Source: Oligoflexia bacterium (GTDB lineage: Bacteria > Bdellovibrionota > UBA1018). Taken from it: a DNA stretch of 64,000 nt. Numbering within the stretch: position 1 is the stretch's first letter; every line of letters starts with the position of its first letter. Positions 16,649 to 24,389 of this stretch are shown here, piece by piece. The notes below the pieces were generated by a model. The model was given only the letters and a program-made list of their open reading frames with translations. It ran no database searches and was not told where the DNA came from. The stretch spans positions 1 to 64,000 of the forward strand of contig CAITVN010000024.1 in the NCBI GenBank assembly GCA_903895855.1, in the 5' to 3' direction. The position numbers were made by a program, and so were the translations under genes.

Positions 16649-19052
16649 AGCAGTTCGCGGGCGAGCACTCTTATTCGCGGCCCTGATCGCGTCTTTTTCA
16701 GGCTGCGATACCATCAGCAGTTACCACGTCGTCGTGGCTGAGCCATCACCGGTAACGAGCGCCACTTCAAGCCCTGCTCCAGACCCAACGCCCGATGCGA
16801 CACCGACTCCAGAACCGACAACACCGCAAGAAACCGGCCCCACTCACATTTCAGTCTTTATTAAGAACGATTCGATTTGGGCGTTCTCAACCACTGTCAC
16901 ACTAACTCTTGCCGCTACTGATGCCAGTGAGATGTACATCACTAACTCAAGTGGCTGCAGTTCTGGCGGCAACTGGGAATCTTACGCAACTTCGAAGTCG
17001 TGGACCCTTTCACAACCGAGTGGCACCGCGACCGTCTATGCAAAATTCAAAAATGTTCTCGGCCTCGAATCTGACTGCACGAGCGACACGATAACAGTCG
17101 TCACTGTTTCAGGTACTGTCTCGCATTTTGTCGGCTCATTTGGCGGAACAGGAACTCGAGATGGCACAGCATCTGAAGCGCGATTTGGCCAAGCCAATGG
17201 CGTCACCAGTGACGGAACCTACTTGTACGTCACAGATACTGCCTCTCACACAATTCGAAAGGTGGTCATTGCCACCGGAGTGACTTCTACCTTCGCTGGC
17301 ATTTCTGGATCTTCAGGGTCTACCAATGACCCCGGAGCCTCGGCCACTTTTTTTCAACCGACGGGCATCACGAACGACGGTACAAACCTTTATGTCACAG
17401 ATACCGGAAACCAAACCATAAGAAAAATCGTGATCGCTACCGGCGTTGTGAGCACTTTCGCTGGCTCAAACGGTGTCTCGGGTGCAAGCGATGATACTGG
17501 TTTGGCAGCAAGTTTTTCAAATCCAATCGGTATTACCACCGACAATACCTATCTTTACGTCGCTGACAATGGCAACTCAACCATTCGCAAAATAGTGATC
17601 GGCTCTAGATTAGTCAGTACACTCGCTGGTACCGCCGGCGCGACGGGCGACCACGACGATACCGGCGCCGCTGCGCAGTTTTACTCTCCGTCTGGACTCG
17701 CAATCGACGCGGCCAATCTTTACGTCACTGATTCGACAAATTACAATGTTCGTAAGATTGTCATCGCTTCTCGAGTGGTCACTACCTTCGCCGGCACCTC
17801 GGGAGTGCAAGGATTTACTGACAACACGGGCATTTTAGCAAAATTCGGACAGCCTACAGGCATCGTCAGCGATGGCGTGAACCTTTTTATCACTGACAAT
17901 GTTTATAATACCGTCAGACAAATCGTCATTGCGAACCAAGCTGTAACCACGTTTGCCGGCGGCATTGATATGGCTGGCAACACCGATGCCTCTGGAACTT
18001 CTGCTCGCTTTAGTGGTCCCGCCGGAATTGCCTATGATGGAACTCACCTCTTCGTGACAGATAACGGCACTGCTATTCGCAAAATAGTGAAAGCCACAGC
18101 CGACGTAACTACTCTAGCGGGCACGTCGGGCCCATTCTTTGGAACAACAAATGCTTCGGGCCCTTCGGCAAAATTTCATACACCCCACGGCATTACTGGT
18201 GATGAAACCAATCTTTATGTAGCTGACATGGCCAATCACACCATTCGCAAAATTGTCGTTGGTACTGGCAGCGTCTCAACCTTCGCCGGCACTGCCGGCA
18301 GTCAGGGTTCTGCAAACGGTGTAGGCAGTGATGCTCGCTTTCATTCACCAACCGGAATTACACAGGCAGGTGGAAACCTTTTTGTAGCCGACCTAGATAA
18401 TTACCTCATTCGCAAAATTGTCATCTCTACAGGCGAAGTCAGTACACTTGCTGGAACCCTCGGTACTCCTGGTACAATTGACGACACGGGTACTGCAGCG
18501 CGATTTAGTCGAATTTATGACCTTACGACTGATGGCACTAACCTCTATGTGGCAGATTTCGATAACAACACAATTCGAAAGGTCGTGATCGCGACTGGAG
18601 TCGTCACAACGTTCGCTGGTACCACTGGTGTCTCAGGTTTTGTTAACGACGTTGGCACCAGCGCGCAGTTTTATCAACCCTACGCAATTACTTGTGACGG
18701 AAGCAACCTGTTCATTGCCGATACCTACAATACGGCAATTCGCAAAATAGAGATTTCAAGCCGAAACGTAACCACTATTGCCTCTAACCCTGGAGCAAAT
18801 TTCGGCACTCTCTCCGGAATCACCACCGATGGAACCAATCTTTTCTTGGTTGACTTCTGGGATCAGACCATTCGAAAAGTCGTGATTGCCACCGGAGTCG
18901 TGAGCACCCTCGCAGGGCAATCTGCTGCAAGCGGAGCGAGTGATGGCAGCGGATCTACAGCCAATTTCAACTACCCCTGGGGAATCACCCAGGCCGGTCC
19001 GTATCTCTTTGTGACAGATTCTCAAAACCACGCGGTTAGAAAAATTGAGTAA
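16644..19052 (+). CDS. NHL-repeat lipoprotein (12 repeats)
   Basis: The 802-residue exported protein has a lipobox near residue 20 (LIASFSGC) and then a Pro/Thr/Ser-rich linker. An Ig-like module at about 70-150 (LTLAATDASEMYITN ... ATVYAKFKN) is followed by NHL repeats to the C-terminus. Each repeat of about 50-55 residues follows the pattern G-I-T-x-D-G-T-N-L-Y-V-x-D-x-x-N-x-x-I-R-K-I-V-I, then V-S-T-F-A-G. I count twelve IRK/IRQ-type repeat ends, enough for two six-bladed propellers (inference). NHL propellers bind proteins, sugars or RNA; here a cell-surface or periplasmic role is expected. It is followed by a paralogue of the same design, so tandem gene duplication is likely. Confidence 0.85.
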   Translation: MIAVRGRALLFAALIASFSGCDTISSYHVVVAEPSPVTSATSSPAPDPTPDATPTPEPTTPQETGPTHISVFIKNDSIWAFSTTVTLTLAATDASEMYITNSSGCSSGGNWESYATSKSWTLSQPSGTATVYAKFKNVLGLESDCTSDTITVVTVSGTVSHFVGSFGGTGTRDGTASEARFGQANGVTSDGTYLYVTDTASHTIRKVVIATGVTSTFAGISGSSGSTNDPGASATFFQPTGITNDGTNLYVTDTGNQTIRKIVIATGVVSTFAGSNGVSGASDDTGLAASFSNPIGITTDNTYLYVADNGNSTIRKIVIGSRLVSTLAGTAGATGDHDDTGAAAQFYSPSGLAIDAANLYVTDSTNYNVRKIVIASRVVTTFAGTSGVQGFTDNTGILAKFGQPTGIVSDGVNLFITDNVYNTVRQIVIANQAVTTFAGGIDMAGNTDASGTSARFSGPAGIAYDGTHLFVTDNGTAIRKIVKATADVTTLAGTSGPFFGTTNASGPSAKFHTPHGITGDETNLYVADMANHTIRKIVVGTGSVSTFAGTAGSQGSANGVGSDARFHSPTGITQAGGNLFVADLDNYLIRKIVISTGEVSTLAGTLGTPGTIDDTGTAARFSRIYDLTTDGTNLYVADFDNNTIRKVVIATGVVTTFAGTTGVSGFVNDVGTSAQFYQPYAITCDGSNLFIADTYNTAIRKIEISSRNVTTIASNPGANFGTLSGITTDGTNLFLVDFWDQTIRKVVIATGVVSTLAGQSAASGASDGSGSTANFNYPWGITQAGPYLFVTDSQNHAVRKIE
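17110..19049 (+). repeat. NHL repeat array (protein-level tandem repeats)
   Basis: This is the region of the first NHL lipoprotein gene built of about twelve degenerate units of roughly 150-170 bp. Units share ACCTTTA(T/C)GT(C/A)...GA and CAATTCGCAAAAT(T/A)GT motifs at DNA level. Divergence between units indicates old duplications. Confidence 0.75.
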
Positions 19053-19206
19053 CGTTACAACAAAATTCACCTTCGGTTTATTTGATGCGTGAAGTCAAGA
19101 CAGTCAACCATACAGAACCAGCGTAAACTCAGCCAGTTGCATTATGGTGTATTAAATTAGTTAACTATTGTTAGACTTTCGAAACCACATTAACTAACAT
19201 CAAATA

Positions 19207-21690
19207 ATGCTTAACCTAAATTCAATGTTACCCGTTATACATCAACGTGAACCTCTAACTCTGCTTTTAACTAGCCTGATGCTAGCTTTACTAGCCAGTT
19301 GCAGCGGCGTTTCAACCGACACTCTAGTCACTCCCGAAAGCTCAGCCACGCCGGCGGCAGAAGCCACTGCTACGACTAGCGACACCGCGTCTACTGACTC
19401 AAGCACACCGGCAGCAGCGGCTGAAATTCCTGCTCCGACTGGCACCTCGGTCTTAATCACAGGGGGCGCGACGACTACCTTTACCACCGCCGTCAACCTC
19501 ACTTTAGCGGCTACCGATGCAGCCGACATGTACATCACCAATACCAGCAATTGCGAGTCAGGTGGTGACTGGGAGGCCTACGCGACCTCAAAATCGTGGA
19601 CCCTCTCTCGCACGACCACGGGCACCGCAACGGTGTACGCAAAATTCAGAAGCGCCTTGGGTGGCGTGTCGACTTGCACGAGCGCTGATATTCTAGCGAT
19701 CTTGTTTAATAGCACAGTCTCGCACTTCGCGGGCGGCCCCGGCGGTACCGGTAAAGCCGATGGCATCGGTACCGCGGCTCGATTTAACGCCCCTAACGGA
19801 ATCACTAGTGACGGAACTCACCTTTTTGTCGCTGACAAGTACAACAGCACCATTCGCCAAATTCTCATCTCGACAGGTGAAGTCGTCACCCTTGCAGGCA
19901 CCGCGGGCACCGCAGGACCTACTAGTGGTGCGGGTGCAATTTCAAGTTTGAACACTCCCACTTACCTCACCACTGATGGCACGAACGTCTATGTGACCGA
20001 CTCAGTTAAGCACACGATTCAAAAAGTCGTCATTTCTACCGGAGCGATCAGCACTTTTGCTGGGCTTTCAGGCACCTCAGGATCGACCAATGACACCGGG
20101 GCCGCAGCTAGGTTCAATACTCCTAATGGCATCACCAACGACGGTACCAATCTCTACGTCGCAGATTCGGGTAATAATGCCGTTCGAAAAATTGTGATTT
20201 CTAGCGGGGTCGTCACCACTTTGGCTTCGGGGTTTACATCGATAACCGGAATTATTCGTGTGGGAAACAGCGTGTTTGTCGCCGACTCAGGTAATCGCAC
20301 TGTTAAGCGAGTTCTTACCGCTGACGGAACAGTCAGTATTTTTGCTGGCGCATCGGGTCTATCAGCCACGACCGACAATGCAACAGGCACTTCGGCTAGA
20401 TTCGCTGGTATATTCGACATCACCAGCGATAACAGCGCGAACCTCTTTGTCATCAACCAAAGCGCCGCGAACGGGATGACCATTCGCCAAATTGCCTTTT
20501 CAGGCAGTCAAGCGGTCACCACCCTAGCGGGAAACGCAAGCGCGTCAGACTCGTACGTCGATGCAACCGGAACCAGCGCCAGGTTCAACAGCCCAAGTGG
20601 TATTACCAGTGACGGGACTAACCTTTACGTGACTGAATCTGGGGGAGGAGCCTCAACCGTTCGGCAAATCGTCATTTCGAGCGGTGTAGTCACCACACTT
20701 GCAGGTAGCCCGAATATGTCTGGATCAACCAACGCCACGGGCACTTTAGCGAGATTTTATCTACCCTCTGACATTACTAGTGACGGCACGAACTTCTACG
20801 TGGTCGATTCAGGTAATTTTAAGATTCGAAAAACCGTGATCGCCACCGGTGTTGTCAGCACGTTCGCGGGCTCTAGCCAAGGCTTCACCAACAATACCAC
20901 CGGCACGTCTGCCAGGTTTGATACTCCGGGCGGAATCACCAACGATGGTACCAATTTGTATGTCACCGACACGGCCAATAACTGCATTCGGCAAATCGTG
21001 ATTGCCACCGGCGCTGTGACAACGATTGCAGGCGATGGCGTTTCTGGCAGCCCGGGTACCGGCGGTAATTCAGGCCACGCCGACAATGCCACCGGCACGC
21101 TTGCCACATTCAATAACCCGATGGGCATCACTAACGATGGCACTAATTTGTACGTCGCCGACAACGGCAATCACATCATTCGAAAAATCGTGATCGCGAC
21201 GGGCGCAGTCACCACTCTAGCAGGCCTCGGCGGGGCTGGACATGGCCTTACTAACGGCACAGGCACTGCCGCCCGGTTCTATTATCCCAATGGCATCATT
21301 CGTGTGGGCGCCAACCTCTACGTTACCGATTCCACTAACCACGTGATAAGAAAGATCGTCATAAGCACTGGCGAAGTCAGCACACTGGCAGGGTCTGGCG
21401 TGGCCAGCTCAGTCAATGATACTGGTCTTCTTGCTACATTTAGCAATCCAATCGGCATCACCAGTGATGGCACGAACCTCTACGTAACCGATGGCGACAC
21501 TCTCATTCGAAAAATCGTCATCGGCAGTGGGGTCGTCACCACTCTGGCCGGCAACACTGCAGTCGGATCAGACGACGGCGCTATCGCCAATGCTTTGTTT
21601 CACTTTTCTGGCTTCACAGGTATGACGGTCGTCGGCTCTTCACTTTACATTGTCGACGGCATCAACAACGCCATTCGCAAAATCGACTAA
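19207..21690 (+). CDS. NHL-repeat lipoprotein, tandem paralogue (12 repeats)
   Basis: The 827-residue protein has the same architecture as its upstream neighbour. It has a lipobox (LALLASC), an Ala/Thr/Ser-rich linker and an Ig-like module with matching text (LTLAATDAADMYITN, WEAYATSKSWTLSRTT, ATVYAKFRS). Twelve NHL-type repeats then end in AIRKID, with unit boundaries marked by VVTTLAG and DGTNLYV. Some units carry insertions (for example GDGVSGSPGTGGNSGHADN). There is no strong ribosome binding site. The 154-nt gap before it contains the palindrome TAGTTAACTA but no terminator, so independent transcription is uncertain. Both proteins are presumably displayed on the outer membrane or periplasmic face. 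Confidence 0.85.
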   Translation: MLNLNSMLPVIHQREPLTLLLTSLMLALLASCSGVSTDTLVTPESSATPAAEATATTSDTASTDSSTPAAAAEIPAPTGTSVLITGGATTTFTTAVNLTLAATDAADMYITNTSNCESGGDWEAYATSKSWTLSRTTTGTATVYAKFRSALGGVSTCTSADILAILFNSTVSHFAGGPGGTGKADGIGTAARFNAPNGITSDGTHLFVADKYNSTIRQILISTGEVVTLAGTAGTAGPTSGAGAISSLNTPTYLTTDGTNVYVTDSVKHTIQKVVISTGAISTFAGLSGTSGSTNDTGAAARFNTPNGITNDGTNLYVADSGNNAVRKIVISSGVVTTLASGFTSITGIIRVGNSVFVADSGNRTVKRVLTADGTVSIFAGASGLSATTDNATGTSARFAGIFDITSDNSANLFVINQSAANGMTIRQIAFSGSQAVTTLAGNASASDSYVDATGTSARFNSPSGITSDGTNLYVTESGGGASTVRQIVISSGVVTTLAGSPNMSGSTNATGTLARFYLPSDITSDGTNFYVVDSGNFKIRKTVIATGVVSTFAGSSQGFTNNTTGTSARFDTPGGITNDGTNLYVTDTANNCIRQIVIATGAVTTIAGDGVSGSPGTGGNSGHADNATGTLATFNNPMGITNDGTNLYVADNGNHIIRKIVIATGAVTTLAGLGGAGHGLTNGTGTAARFYYPNGIIRVGANLYVTDSTNHVIRKIVISTGEVSTLAGSGVASSVNDTGLLATFSNPIGITSDGTNLYVTDGDTLIRKIVIGSGVVTTLAGNTAVGSDDGAIANALFHFSGFTGMTVVGSSLYIVDGINNAIRKID

Positions 21691-21789
21691 ACTCTGACGA
21701 ACTGGTTTTGCCGATGACGAGTATTTTGTAGTTCGCACAAAGTGAAATGAACACTTCACGGCTCGTTGATTTCGAGCTAACTTTGCTAG

Positions 21790-22359
21790 ATGACCCTCAA
21801 CACCATTTATTGTGGCTTAAGAACTGACATTTGGCAGATACTCATCAACGAGGGGTGTGTTTCAATCGCCGCGTACGATGTGATTTCGCGCTGTTTGAGC
21901 GCGAAAGTACCCATCTTTTGGGCAGCGCCCAAAACCTCGCTAGCGTTTTTTCTGGGTGAATTTGAGACACGCGCAAGAGATTTAAATTACGAAGACCTGA
22001 GTATCGTGACGCCATACGGCTTTCTCGAAATCTTTAATCGCAAGATTGAATTATACCTGTCGCCCCTGCTTTCACCCTCTGAAATTGAGCATTTAGAATT
22101 ACTAGCCCTACGGCAGCACCGATTGCATCCAGAAATGAGCATTGCTTATTTCTCAAAGCTGTTTTGCCAACACTTTCGCCTTTTTGTCAGTTTTGATGAC
22201 CGTTCTCAACTCATCAGATTTTCTGAAATGTCTTACGACGCTGAGCGAATCGACTCAACCGCAATCTTCTCACGGGCAGAATACTGTCGGGCAACAGGCG
22301 ACATTCCAAATTTATTCGATGAAATTGGCATTCCGCGCGAGCTACTCAGTAAAGAATAA
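21790..22359 (+). CDS. hypothetical protein, 189 aa
   Basis: This is a soluble protein without a signal peptide, rich in Leu, Phe and charged residues, and mainly helical by composition (LSPSEIEHLELLALRQHRLH). It was not assigned to any family. It runs convergently into the HipS-HTH gene with 11 nt between the stops. It has no clear ribosome binding site. It could be an accessory to the kinase module or unrelated. Confidence 0.5.
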   Translation: MTLNTIYCGLRTDIWQILINEGCVSIAAYDVISRCLSAKVPIFWAAPKTSLAFFLGEFETRARDLNYEDLSIVTPYGFLEIFNRKIELYLSPLLSPSEIEHLELLALRQHRLHPEMSIAYFSKLFCQHFRLFVSFDDRSQLIRFSEMSYDAERIDSTAIFSRAEYCRATGDIPNLFDEIGIPRELLSKE

Positions 22360-22370
22360 CAAGGCCGCAC

Positions 22371-23012
22371 TCAGTGCCTCTTCATTCTCGCCCGAAAAAA
22401 TTCGATCAGCCTCTGCGCGAGTTGCGAATGCACCTTTCGGCTATTAAGCTCGACCCGCCAAAGGGCCGCTTGCGGAATGGTCATATAAATTCGCACGAGA
22501 TTGGCCGTATTTCGGTCGTGGCTTTTTCGGGTTTCAATCTTACTGACTGTCGGATAATTGAGATCAAAAATCAGCGAAAATTCTCGCAAGGTGAGGTCTA
22601 GCTGTTTTCGAAAATTGACCAGCATCACGTCAATGGGTTCTTCTAAATAAAGTGGCTCAAAAATAAAAGTAGAGGGCCCGCGCTTACCAATGGTCCCCAG
22701 TAGTACTACCTTACTCTGCTCGTTCGGGTCGATGCCGACTGATTCACAATACTCGCCGAAAGCCGGGTTTTCACGACTCGGAATGCGGTCGTCAAATGAC
22801 GCAAAGATTTTATTCTTTTTTGATTGGTGCGTGCGCTTACGAAGCGGCACGTCGGGCCCGATAGGGACCGCTTTGTGTTTTAGATAACTTCGGTCATACT
22901 CAAAGGTATAGATCTCGGTGTTTGAATCGAAACTCAAAAGGCCCACAAAGATTCGTGAGCGTCGGGTTTCTGAATACACCTCTAGGCGATTAGGATCTTT
23001 TACCCGAGTCAT
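22371..23012 (-). CDS. HipS-like (HipA N-subdomain) fused to a C-terminal HTH
   Basis: The 213-residue protein joins two units. Residues 1-125 match the HipA N-terminal subdomain 1, the part that forms free-standing HipS: IFVGLLSFDSNTEIYTFEYD, PIGPDVPLRKRTHQSK, SFDDRIPSRENPAFGEYCE and VLLGTIGKRGPSTFIFEP. Residues 130-195 form an XRE/HipB-like helix-turn-helix: FRKQLDLTLREFSLIFDLNY with TVSKIETRK. In HipBST systems HipS is the antitoxin and HipB a separate DNA-binding protein; here both activities appear on one chain. It overlaps the upstream kinase gene by an ATGA at 23009-23012. It is probably both antitoxin and autorepressor (inference). Confidence 0.7.
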   Translation of the reverse strand: MTRVKDPNRLEVYSETRRSRIFVGLLSFDSNTEIYTFEYDRSYLKHKAVPIGPDVPLRKRTHQSKKNKIFASFDDRIPSRENPAFGEYCESVGIDPNEQSKVVLLGTIGKRGPSTFIFEPLYLEEPIDVMLVNFRKQLDLTLREFSLIFDLNYPTVSKIETRKSHDRNTANLVRIYMTIPQAALWRVELNSRKVHSQLAQRLIEFFRARMKRH

Positions 23013-23902
23013 ATTCGAGTTTGCTCCAGTTCTTTATAGTTCTTTTGAATCATTTTGGTGATCGCCGCTTTCATGAGATTTGAGCAGAATGATTTTGAAA
23101 TCAGGTTCTCAATTCGAGGCAATTGTGCCAGCTTGCGAAACTGTTCAATTTGATCGTGGTACCCCAATCGTCTAAATTCTTTTACGTAATGAGAGATTGT
23201 CGGATGCTTCGAGTCTTTTGTAGGTATGCGGCCTTCAAGGCCGATATCGGCCTTGAGCCAATCGCCACTGTGTGTACCGACAACCGATGGATTGTCGTAA
23301 ATGGGTGCAAGTCTAGAGCCTCCGGCTGTAGTGACAATGCCTAAATTTCGCCCATGTCGATCGTGATTACCGATGAGGCTGTCAAAAAGGCACATCATCA
23401 CAAATGTTTCGACGTCAGTAAAACGGTGGGTTTGTTCATCGATAACCCGAATGATGTCGTCGCACGTTCTCGCTGCGTCGTCGACAAAATAGGTGTGAAT
23501 GTGTGAAAGTGACGCATGCTCTGATCGATCAATGAAATTTCGGGTGACAAATACTCTATCACCCATCATTTCAAGTAAGTAAAATTTGGCAACGGGTAAG
23601 CCGATCAATTCTGCGATTTGATTGCAGAGAAACTCAAGCTCAGGCAGTTCGGGGGCTGAGGTCTGCCTCACTTTCAAAATGTAAGAACATCCGTTGAGAT
23701 CAGCTGAGTACTTTTTGTACTGTCCTTGAAAGAAGCTAGAATTTTGGTTAGCCGGTTCCTCTCCTTTGCTGCCTTGTTTGAGCACGAGGCTAGTGAACTC
23801 GAATAAAGATTCGACTTCGAACCAAGTTCGAAAGCAGGTCGGATGCAGTCCATAGTGACCCTCTTCTTTTATCTCGGCTAAGCACATCAGACACGTTAAC
23901 AC
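23009..23902 (-). CDS. hipT: HipT-like Ser/Thr kinase toxin with N-terminal Cys/His finger
   Basis: This 297-residue kinase lacks HipA subdomain 1, which is encoded separately by the next gene. Kinase elements are present: the ATP lysine in SYILKVRQ (K77), ELEFLCNQIAELIGLPVAK (alphaC Glu), the catalytic loop GNHDRHGRNLG (D181, N186) and the metal Asp in PIYDNPSVVG (D203). It should therefore be active. HipA and HipT phosphorylate aminoacyl-tRNA synthetases and stop translation (known for the family). The first 25 residues contain C4, C7, H20 and C23 spaced like a small zinc finger, an addition I do not associate with classical HipT. It is the first gene of a two-gene operon with an unusual order, toxin before antitoxin. 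Confidence 0.75.
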   Translation of the reverse strand: MLTCLMCLAEIKEEGHYGLHPTCFRTWFEVESLFEFTSLVLKQGSKGEEPANQNSSFFQGQYKKYSADLNGCSYILKVRQTSAPELPELEFLCNQIAELIGLPVAKFYLLEMMGDRVFVTRNFIDRSEHASLSHIHTYFVDDAARTCDDIIRVIDEQTHRFTDVETFVMMCLFDSLIGNHDRHGRNLGIVTTAGGSRLAPIYDNPSVVGTHSGDWLKADIGLEGRIPTKDSKHPTISHYVKEFRRLGYHDQIEQFRKLAQLPRIENLISKSFCSNLMKAAITKMIQKNYKELEQTRI

Positions 23903-23931
23903 GGCAAGTCACTCCCTATACTATTATTTCA

Positions 23932-23983
23932 AAGTAACAGTATATAGTTGATACCTAAAAGTAACAAGATATAGTTATTATCT
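23932..23983 (-). promoter_or_regulatory. direct-repeat operator upstream of hipT
   Basis: Two 25-bp direct repeats (23932-23956 and 23959-23983) match at 20 positions, with starts 27 bp apart. Each holds GTAACA followed by ATATAGTT, an AAC-N8-GTT dyad. A weaker GGTAACTAAAT lies just beyond at 23988. They begin 30 bp before the hipT start, in a strongly AT-rich stretch, and fit binding by the HTH of the HipS fusion. Confidence 0.6.
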
Positions 23984-24302
23984 TATGGTAACTAAATCTA
24001 AATACTGTAACGTCATGATTTTAAATCATTTACAAGAAACATGAAGGTCAAACAATCCAGTTTTGTCGCGAAAGTGAACCCCGCTTCACATGGTTTTGCG
24101 TTCTCATCGGTAGCGTTTTTTACTTGGGGATTGTAGCAAAACTACAAATGCCCCTAAATCATGCACACCAGTCGTTTTATTCATTCTCTGAATTCGCCCA
24201 CCTACCCTTGCCCACTTACTCTTAATGATAGCGAGCCACTCATAATGATGGAGAACCCCACCGAATCGGTCATTCGTGACACACTTTTTGCCCCCCCAAG
24301 AC

Positions 24303-24389
24303 TCAGATACACTAAAGTTAAGGACTCTTGCGACTTAAGGCACTCTGCCACTTCAGTGGGGTGCTTTGTCACGAAGTTGAGATAACGCT
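24303..24389 (+). promoter_or_regulatory. leader/promoter shared by the two repeat-lipoprotein genes (copy 1)
   Basis: From CAGATACACT (24304) through TAAGGA, TTGCGAC and TTAAG-GCAC, the sequence matches the region 27557-27600 upstream of the second paralogue. TAAAGT at 24313 could be a -10 box (TATAGT in copy 2). Next comes a small hairpin CCACT-TC-AGTGG; copy 2 has CACAC-TGC-GTGTG at the same place, so the stem is kept while the bases differ. Confidence 0.5.

Larger units (their letters stand above)
23903..24389. other. 487-nt intergenic region between hipT and the first repeat-lipoprotein
   Basis: No gene is supported here. It contains the hipT operator repeats, a perfect palindrome ATGATTT-T-AAATCAT at 24015-24029 and a dyad GTGAA-N6-TTCAC near 24085. 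A stem TTGTAG-CAAAA-CTACAA (24131-24147) is flanked by GGGG and CCCC (24126-24154). The leader shared with the next paralogue follows. A 74-codon frame at 24161-24385 has low-complexity composition and no start signal and overlaps the conserved leader, so I do not call it. Confidence 0.5.

Noticed and set aside
24161-24385. 74-codon open frame before the first fibre gene
   Set aside because: It overlaps the leader conserved with copy 2, has no ribosome binding site, and copy 2 has no matching frame.
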